64,000 nucleotides of DNA from Aquibaculum sediminis. Its GTDB lineage: Bacteria; Pseudomonadota; Alphaproteobacteria; Kiloniellales; DSM-21159. How positions within the stretch are numbered: the stretch's first letter is position 1; the number at the start of each line of letters is the position of its first letter. The position numbers were made by a program, and so were the translations under genes. A model generated the notes under the pieces. It was not told the origin of the DNA, ran no database searches, and worked only from the letters and a program-made list of their open reading frames with translations. Below, piece by piece: positions 59,571 through 64,000 of this stretch. The stretch lies in assembly GCF_040712085.1 (NCBI RefSeq), contig NZ_JBFCVK010000002.1:186001-250000 (forward strand), read 5' to 3'.

Positions 59571-59864
59571 TCAGCCGCCGCTGATGGCGGTGAGCAGGAT
59601 CACTTCGTCGCCCTCCTGCAAGCGCCGGGTCAGGTCGACCCGCTCGCCATCGACGAAGGCGTTGATGTGCCGGCGCAAGGCCGGGCGCGAATCGCAGAGC
59701 CGGTCGCGTATGCCGGGCCAACGCTGGTCGAGGGCAACCATGGCCTCCGACAGCGTCGCGGCCCGAAGCGGGACGCGGGGTGGTGCATCGGGAAAGAGCG
59801 CGCGCAAGGCCGTGGGCAACTGCACCACGACCTGCGGCGGCGGCTGATCGTTCTGCACGGTCAC
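59571..59864 (-). CDS. MoaD/ThiS-family ubiquitin-like sulfur carrier protein
   Basis: 97 residues ending ILLTAISGG, the exposed Gly-Gly typical of MoaD, ThiS and other beta-grasp proteins that are activated as thiocarboxylate or conjugated. The VVVQLPTALRALFPDAP N-terminus and HINAFVDGERVDLTRRLQEGDEVILL C-terminal half match the family. No MoaE, ThiG or E1-like enzyme is close by. It lies 8 bp downstream of the beta-propeller gene and is likely co-expressed with it. Function is not clear. Confidence 0.85.
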   Translation of the reverse strand: MTVQNDQPPPQVVVQLPTALRALFPDAPPRVPLRAATLSEAMVALDQRWPGIRDRLCDSRPALRRHINAFVDGERVDLTRRLQEGDEVILLTAISGG

Positions 59865-59872
59865 GGGCGCGC

Positions 59873-60952
59873 CTAACGGATCACCAGGGTTTCCACCGAC
59901 TGCACAAGGGGCAGGTGCTCCGCCAGACAGCGCCAGCTGTCACCGCCGTCATCGCTGGCATAGAGCGAGCCACTGCTGGTGCCGAAATAGACGCCCAGCG
60001 GGTCCATGCCGTCGGTGGCGAGCGCTTGGCGCAGGACGTTGAAGTAGACATTGCGCTGCGGCAGGCCTTCTCGCAGGTCCTGCCAGGTCTGGCCGCCATC
60101 GCGCGTGCGCCAGACCGCAGCCTGGCCCTCGGGCATGTAGCGCCCGGCGATGTCTCCGTTCAGTGGCACGAGGTAGAGGGTGTCTTTGTCCTTCGGATCG
60201 ACCGCCGAAGGAAATCCGAAGGTGGAGGGCAGCCCGGCCTCTATGCTCTGCCATGCCTGACCGCCGTCGTCGCTGCGATACATGCCGCAGTGATTCTGCT
60301 GGTAGAGCCGATCCGGTTGTCCCGGGGCCATGGCCAGGCTGTGCACGCACTGGCCGAACTCGGGATAGCGCTGGTCCTCCGGCAGAAAGTCGGCGCGGGT
60401 GCCGCGATTGCGCGGCTCCCAGGTGCGGCCGCCGTCCGCGGTGTGGAAGACGCCGGCCGCCGAGATGGCAATCCAGATCTGTTGCGGGTCGCTCGGATGG
60501 GGGAGCAGGGAATGGAGGATGAGACCGGCGGCGCCTGCGTGCCAGTGGGGCCGGGAGGGGTGGGCGCGCAGCCCTTCCACATGGCTCCAGGTCGAGCCGC
60601 GGTCGTCGCTGACGAAGAGGCCGGCTGGTTCGACGCCGGCGTAGAGGCGGCCATGCGCCGACGCCAGGCTCCAGACGCCTTTGACCGGATCTTCACCTTC
60701 CGCATAGGCGAGGCCCTCACTGGAGTGGGTCCAGGTCTCGCCGAGATCGTCGGAGCGCCAGACCGCCGGGCCGAACCAGGGGTCGCCGGCAGCGGCATAG
60801 AGGGTCCTACTGCCTGCATCGGCGACCACGTGGTAGACGGGCCATGTCTCGCAGTAGGGGCCGCGCAGCTGCCAGGAGCGGCGCGCGTCTTCGGATTCGA
60901 GTATGAAAACCCCTTTCTTAGTTCCCAACAGAATCAAAACTTTTGTCGCCAC
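59873..60952 (-). CDS. Asp-box (BNR/VPS10/YCF48-like) beta-propeller protein
   Basis: 359 residues with at least six Asp-box repeats of the form S/T-x-D-x-G-x-T/S-W: SDDLGETW, SDDRGSTW, TADGGRTW, SDDGGQAW, TRDGGQTW, SDDGGDSW. The fold is a beta-propeller, as in sialidases, but no sialidase active-site residues can be asserted. There is no signal peptide (MATKVLILLGTKKGVFIL is a first strand), so it is cytoplasmic. First of a two-gene unit with the MoaD-like gene and divergent from a MarR regulator. Often labelled exo-alpha-sialidase; that activity is doubtful. Confidence 0.85.
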   Translation of the reverse strand: MATKVLILLGTKKGVFILESEDARRSWQLRGPYCETWPVYHVVADAGSRTLYAAAGDPWFGPAVWRSDDLGETWTHSSEGLAYAEGEDPVKGVWSLASAHGRLYAGVEPAGLFVSDDRGSTWSHVEGLRAHPSRPHWHAGAAGLILHSLLPHPSDPQQIWIAISAAGVFHTADGGRTWEPRNRGTRADFLPEDQRYPEFGQCVHSLAMAPGQPDRLYQQNHCGMYRSDDGGQAWQSIEAGLPSTFGFPSAVDPKDKDTLYLVPLNGDIAGRYMPEGQAAVWRTRDGGQTWQDLREGLPQRNVYFNVLRQALATDGMDPLGVYFGTSSGSLYASDDGGDSWRCLAEHLPLVQSVETLVIR

Positions 60953-60991
60953 CTTTGCCTCCCTATCTTGCTGCGCTGCCGTAGGCGCGCT

Positions 60992-61007
60992 ATGTTGATA
61001 TCAACAT
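60992..61007. promoter_or_regulatory. 16-bp perfect palindrome, probable MarR operator
   Basis: ATGTTGATATCAACAT reads the same on both strands. It lies in the 77-bp space between the divergent beta-propeller gene (start 60952) and marR (start 61030), 23 bp before the marR ATG. MarR-family dimers bind palindromes of this length between divergent genes, so control of both units is expected. Confidence 0.8.
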
Positions 61008-61029
61008 TACGGATCGGTGTCAAAGGCCC

Positions 61030-61476
61030 ATGGCCAAGGATGAGTCGCTTCCCTATTCCGAAACCCTGCGGGTGCGTGATAGCTGCCTGTGTCTGCATGT
61101 GCAGCGGGCGGCGCGCGCCCTGGCGCGGCGCTACGACGAGGCGCTCCGGCCGCTGGGACTCACCAGCGGGCAGTTCTCGCTGCTCATGTCGCTGAATCGA
61201 CCGGAGCCGCCGAGCATCGGGGCGGTGTCGTCGGTGCTGGCGATGGATCGCACCACCATCACGGCCAACATCAAGCCGCTGCAGCGCAAGGGATTGCTGG
61301 CGGTGACCGTCGATCCCGCCGATCGGCGCAGTCGCCGTTTGCTGCTGACGGCGGCGGGACGCGACCTGCTGGTCGAGGCAATGCCGCTGTGGGAACGCAC
61401 CCAGGAGGCGACGCGCGCGCTGGTCGAGGAAGAGGATCCCGAGCGCCTGTGCCGTGACCTGCGCGCGCTCTCCTGA
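61030..61476 (+). CDS. MarR family transcriptional regulator
   Basis: 148 residues with a winged helix-turn-helix (LGLTSGQFSLLMSLNRPEPPSIGAVSSVLAMDRTTITANIKPLQRKGLL about residues 41-90) and the wing DPADRRSRRLLLT. It starts with SLPYSETLRVRDSCLCLHVQ, whose cysteines could sense redox or metals. Divergent from the beta-propeller and MoaD-like genes with a 16-bp palindrome between. Convergent with mucR. Confidence 0.92.
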   Translation: MAKDESLPYSETLRVRDSCLCLHVQRAARALARRYDEALRPLGLTSGQFSLLMSLNRPEPPSIGAVSSVLAMDRTTITANIKPLQRKGLLAVTVDPADRRSRRLLLTAAGRDLLVEAMPLWERTQEATRALVEEEDPERLCRDLRALS

Positions 61477-61637
61477 AGACTGCGCGTTCTCAAGCAAACC
61501 GCCGCGATTGATCGAAATCGCTATGCGACTTAATCAACCGCGTGAATCCGATCAAGATTCAAAGGTGTGACGCAGCTTCTGCCATTCATTCGGATCGCGA
61601 AACGATTCCGATCAAAGGCGGTTTGCTGCCATCTGCA

Positions 61638-62111
61638 TCAGGACTCGGATTTCTTCTTCCGGCCGCGCGTCTTCGGTGCCGGCTTTGCCGGCTCTTCTTC
61701 CTTGCGCTTGCCCAGTCGGAACTGCTTGGCCAGATCGCTGCGCTGCTTGGCGTAGTTGGGCGCGACCATAGGATAGTTCGGGGAAAGGTTCCATTTCGCC
61801 CGATACTCTTCCGGGGTCATGTTGAACGCCGTCTTCAAATGGCGGCGCAGCATCTTCAGCTTCTTGCCGTCTTCGAGACAAACCAGATAGTCCGGCTGGA
61901 TCGAGCGCCGGATAGGCACCGCCGGCTCCTGCTGGGGCACTTCCGGCTCCGGCGTTCCGACGCTGGTCAAGGCATCGTGTACCGATTTGATGAGAGTCGG
62001 CACATCGTTGGGTGCAATCGCATTGTGACCGACGTGTGCGGCCACGATCTGTGCGGTGTGTGTTAGAATCTCGGATTGCTTGGGGGCTTCGTCTGCCGAC
62101 TTGTCTTCCAC
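61638..62111 (-). CDS. mucR: MucR/Ros family transcriptional regulator
   Basis: Global regulator of surface polysaccharide, motility and cell-cycle genes in Alphaproteobacteria. 157 residues. The Ros-type zinc-finger segment is DYLVCLEDGKKLKMLRRHLKTAFNMTPEEYRAKWNL (about 75-110), followed by PNYPMVAPNYAKQRSDLAK and a lysine-rich tail ending in GRKKK. The second zinc-ligand histidine position is Ala (KTAF). GTG start at 62111 with AGGAGA 6 nt upstream. The gene is monocistronic with a clear promoter and palindrome. Confidence 0.94.
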   Translation of the reverse strand: MEDKSADEAPKQSEILTHTAQIVAAHVGHNAIAPNDVPTLIKSVHDALTSVGTPEPEVPQQEPAVPIRRSIQPDYLVCLEDGKKLKMLRRHLKTAFNMTPEEYRAKWNLSPNYPMVAPNYAKQRSDLAKQFRLGKRKEEEPAKPAPKTRGRKKKSES

Positions 62112-62492
62112 GGGTCTTCTCCTATTCTGGAGGGGTTAATCTATTGCCGCGCAATTTAAGATGTTTCTCTTGAATTGCAAGCATAACCGAATGGCGATAG
62201 ATCGTAGAATCGAGAACTTCGGCTTTCCTCTACGCACAAAGAGGTAGTTGTGGGCTCGGAACGAGGCGGTGTCTTTAAGCGGAAGTCGAAATTTGCTCAG
62301 AGAAAACGGGGCGCCGCGGCACGGGTTACGCGGAAACCGAGCGCAAACGGGCGCTGTATCCGAGACCAATTTACAACTGAAGTTATGAACGCCCACGGAT
62401 AGCCGTGCCCGCCCAGTATCTGGCCGACACACTGAGGGCCTGAGCTGAATCCGGTCGGTCTGGCTGAACCCCGAGGCTGAACCCCGGGTGAG
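62112..62492. other. Gene-free, AT-richer region between the aminotransferase and mucR
   Basis: 381 bp without a credible gene. The 70 bp next to mucR contain its promoter and a palindrome. The stretch 62140-62260 is markedly richer in A/T than the rest of the window. Around 62300-62490 nothing regular was seen apart from GCTGAACCCCG copies near 62461-62485. Confidence 0.6.
62151..62180 (-). promoter_or_regulatory. mucR: mucR promoter overlapped by a palindrome
   Basis: On minus, TTGCAA (62180-62175) is followed after 16 bp by TAAATT (62158-62153), about 42 bp before the GTG. GCAATTTAAG (62151-62160) and CTTGAATTGC (62169-62178) form a 10-bp inverted repeat with one mismatch that covers both hexamers. 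MucR/Ros proteins are known to repress their own genes, so this is a likely autoregulatory site. Confidence 0.65.
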
Positions 62493-63668
62493 TCAGGTGC
62501 GCTGGGCGAGCCAGCGACCGATCCGCTCCAGCGCCAACTCGATGTTCTCCAGGGAGTTCGCATAGGAAATGCGCAGGTAGCCTTCGCCCTCGGCGCCGAA
62601 GGAGGTGCCAGCAATGGCCGCCACGCCCGCTTCCTCCAGCAGGCCCTGCTCCATCTGCTTGGCGCTGAGGCCGGTTTTGCCGATGTTGGGGAAGGCGTAG
62701 AAGGCTCCCTTGGGCGTGACGCAGCTGATGCCCTCGATGGCGTTCAGCCCGGCAACCACGGCCCGGCGACGTTGGTCGAAGGCGCGGAGCATCTCGGCAA
62801 CCGCATCCTGGGGCCCTTCCAGCGCGGCGATGCCGGCCCACTGGGTCGGAGCATTGACGCAGGAGACGGAGTTGACCGCCAGGCGCACCACTGGCTCCAC
62901 CAACTCCTTCGGCCAGTAGCCGTAGCCCAGGCGCCAGCCGGTCATGGCGTAGGTCTTGGAGCAGCCGTCGAGCAGGATCAGCCGGTCGCGCAGCGATTCG
63001 TAGGCGAGCAGTGAGTTGTGCTCCAGCCCGTCGTAGAGCATCTCGCCGTAGATCTCGTCCGACATCACCACGACCTGGGGCCAGGCCTCGAGGCCTTCCA
63101 CCAGCCGGTCCAGTTCTTCCTTGGGCACCACGCCGCCCGTCGGGTTGGCGGGGCTGTTGATGATGATGAGGCGCGTGCGCTCGGTGATGCGGGCCAGGAC
63201 CTCCTCGGCGGAAAAGGCAAAGCCCTTGTCCTCGTGCAGCGGCAGGGGCACCGGCGTGGCGCCGCTGTAGCGGATCACCGATTCGTAGATGGGAAAGCCG
63301 GGGTTGGGATAGAGGATCTCCGCCCCTGGTTCGCCGAACAGCGAGATGGCGAAGAACATCGTGACCTTGCCGCCGGGCACCACCACGACCCGGTCCGGGT
63401 CCAGCGGCGCGCCCGCTCGCTTCTCCAGGGTGGCCGCGACGGCCTGTCTCAGTTCCGGGATGCCGTTTGCCGGGGTGTAGCCGTGATGCCCGTCGCGCAG
63501 GGCCTTGACTGCTGCTTCGACGATGTGCGGCGGCGTCGGAAAATCGGGCTGGCCGATGCCCAGATTGAACACCGAGTGCCCCTTGGCTTCCAGCGCCTTG
63601 GCGCGTGCGAGGACTTCGAAGGCGGTTTCGGTGCCAAGGCGAGAAACGGCGGCGGCGAGCGGAAACAT
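62493..63668 (-). CDS. Class I/II pyridoxal-phosphate-dependent aminotransferase
   Basis: 391 residues of fold type I. Key residues: NLGIGQPDF near 35-43, NPTGG at 175-179, D203 in MSDEIYGEM, PLP lysine K238 in DGCSKTYAMTGWRLGYGYWP, and the substrate-carboxylate arginine in GEGYLRISYANS near the C-terminus. Closest to aspartate/aromatic-type enzymes of the AspC Igamma-like group; the amino donor cannot be fixed. Monocistronic on minus. Confidence 0.93.
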   Translation of the reverse strand: MFPLAAAVSRLGTETAFEVLARAKALEAKGHSVFNLGIGQPDFPTPPHIVEAAVKALRDGHHGYTPANGIPELRQAVAATLEKRAGAPLDPDRVVVVPGGKVTMFFAISLFGEPGAEILYPNPGFPIYESVIRYSGATPVPLPLHEDKGFAFSAEEVLARITERTRLIIINSPANPTGGVVPKEELDRLVEGLEAWPQVVVMSDEIYGEMLYDGLEHNSLLAYESLRDRLILLDGCSKTYAMTGWRLGYGYWPKELVEPVVRLAVNSVSCVNAPTQWAGIAALEGPQDAVAEMLRAFDQRRRAVVAGLNAIEGISCVTPKGAFYAFPNIGKTGLSAKQMEQGLLEEAGVAAIAGTSFGAEGEGYLRISYANSLENIELALERIGRWLAQRT

Positions 63669-64000
63669 CGGGCAAATCCCTGTTGTGTCGGGGGAAGAGG
63701 CAAGAGATGCGCCAACTCTAAGGTTGCCGGGCCGCTTACGTCCAGTCGCAGCGTGGGCGGCAAAGACCGGTGTGACGCTCCCGCCCGCACTTTCCCAGCG
63801 CGCGGCGCCCGTCTCACGCCATGTCCTGCATTATACGAAGGGTAAGGGGGAAGGCACTTTGAACCAGGGCAACGGGAGGGGCTGCAGCGCTGCTGTGCGT
63901 CTGCCTCAGCGCCTGGCCTGTGCTGGCAAAAATACGCTCGCGGTTTCGCTTGACACCCCCCAGCCCCTGGAGTACTTCCCGCCCGTCGCCACGCCGAGCC
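63669..64000. other. Gene-free end of the window with an outward promoter element
   Basis: 332 bp between the aminotransferase start and the window end, no credible gene. TTGACA at 63950-63955 is a perfect -35 on the plus strand; 17 bp later TACTTC (63973-63978) is a poor -10. It may drive a gene beyond the window. The promoter for the aminotransferase (minus) should lie in 63669-63750; no clear element was seen. Confidence 0.45.

Noticed and set aside
59873..60952. Exo-alpha-sialidase activity
   Set aside because: Asp boxes show the fold only; no arginine triad or other catalytic set could be identified and there is no signal peptide.
62136..62432. A 98-codon minus-strand frame between the aminotransferase and mucR
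   Set aside because: It overlaps the mucR promoter, has no ribosome-binding site or family signal, and its composition differs from real genes nearby.

Overview
This is a 64 kb stretch of high-GC chromosomal DNA from an alphaproteobacterium, most likely of the Rhodospirillales group (Rhodovibrio/Kiloniella/Fodinicurvata-like). The assignment rests on gene order and families: kdsD-lptC-lptA-lptB-rpoN, hflK-hflC-DUF2065-degP, rnpB beside mraZ, one dcw cluster running from mraZ to ftsZ and on into bamD-recN-ligA, a NDUFA9-type complex I protein, a MucR regulator and a sigma-54 glnB promoter. No rRNA, tRNA, insertion sequence, prophage or CRISPR array was seen. The only RNA gene is RNase P RNA.

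Layout. 1-3415 (minus): LPS transport and Kdo operon, ending in the first 25 codons of rpoN. 3621-7017: RNase D, a NDUFA9-like epimerase, a rhomboid protease and a TSUP exporter. 7101-13316 (minus): an AI-2E/PerM family protein with a long C-terminal extension, then the membrane proteostasis set degP, DUF2065, hflC, hflK. 13466-16584: Mrp Fe-S carrier (plus), then glnB-glnA (minus) behind a near-perfect sigma-54 promoter.

16884-30223 is the accessory part and the most interesting. A tightly packed plus-strand operon encodes an M20 deacylase/peptidase, a P1 (DmpA-like) peptidase, a complete five-gene peptide-type ABC importer and an AAC(3)-family acetyltransferase. It converges, with only 3 bp between stop codons, on a minus-strand operon of an orphan xanthine-dehydrogenase-type molybdenum hydroxylase subunit, a divergent DapA-family lyase and a 3-hydroxyanthranilate 3,4-dioxygenase with all expected active-site residues. 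An aspartate-dehydrogenase-like gene is divergent from the hydroxylase. I infer an uptake, de-amidation, hydroxylation and ring-cleavage pathway for an amidated or peptidic (hetero)aromatic amine. The substrate cannot be read from the sequence.

30369-33809 (plus): ABC-F protein Uup, an EamA transporter and an AmpD-like amidase. 33866-34246: rnpB. 34642-53494 (plus): the dcw cluster mraZ, rsmH, ftsL, ftsI, murE, murF, mraY, murD, ftsW, murG, murC, murB, ddl, ftsQ, ftsA, ftsZ, with most junctions overlapping by about 4 bp. It is preceded by an array of CCCA boxes at exact 10-bp spacing that matches the known MraZ operator design but has seven boxes. lpxC, usually next to ftsZ in this class, is absent here. 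53631-58582: bamD, recN, ligA and a small unknown gene.

58595-64000: a dihaem cytochrome c, a MoaD/ThiS-like small protein paired with an Asp-box beta-propeller, a divergent MarR regulator with a 16-bp perfect palindrome in the shared promoter, MucR with a palindrome over its promoter, and a class I aminotransferase. The last 332 bp hold no gene but contain a TTGACA promoter element pointing out of the window.
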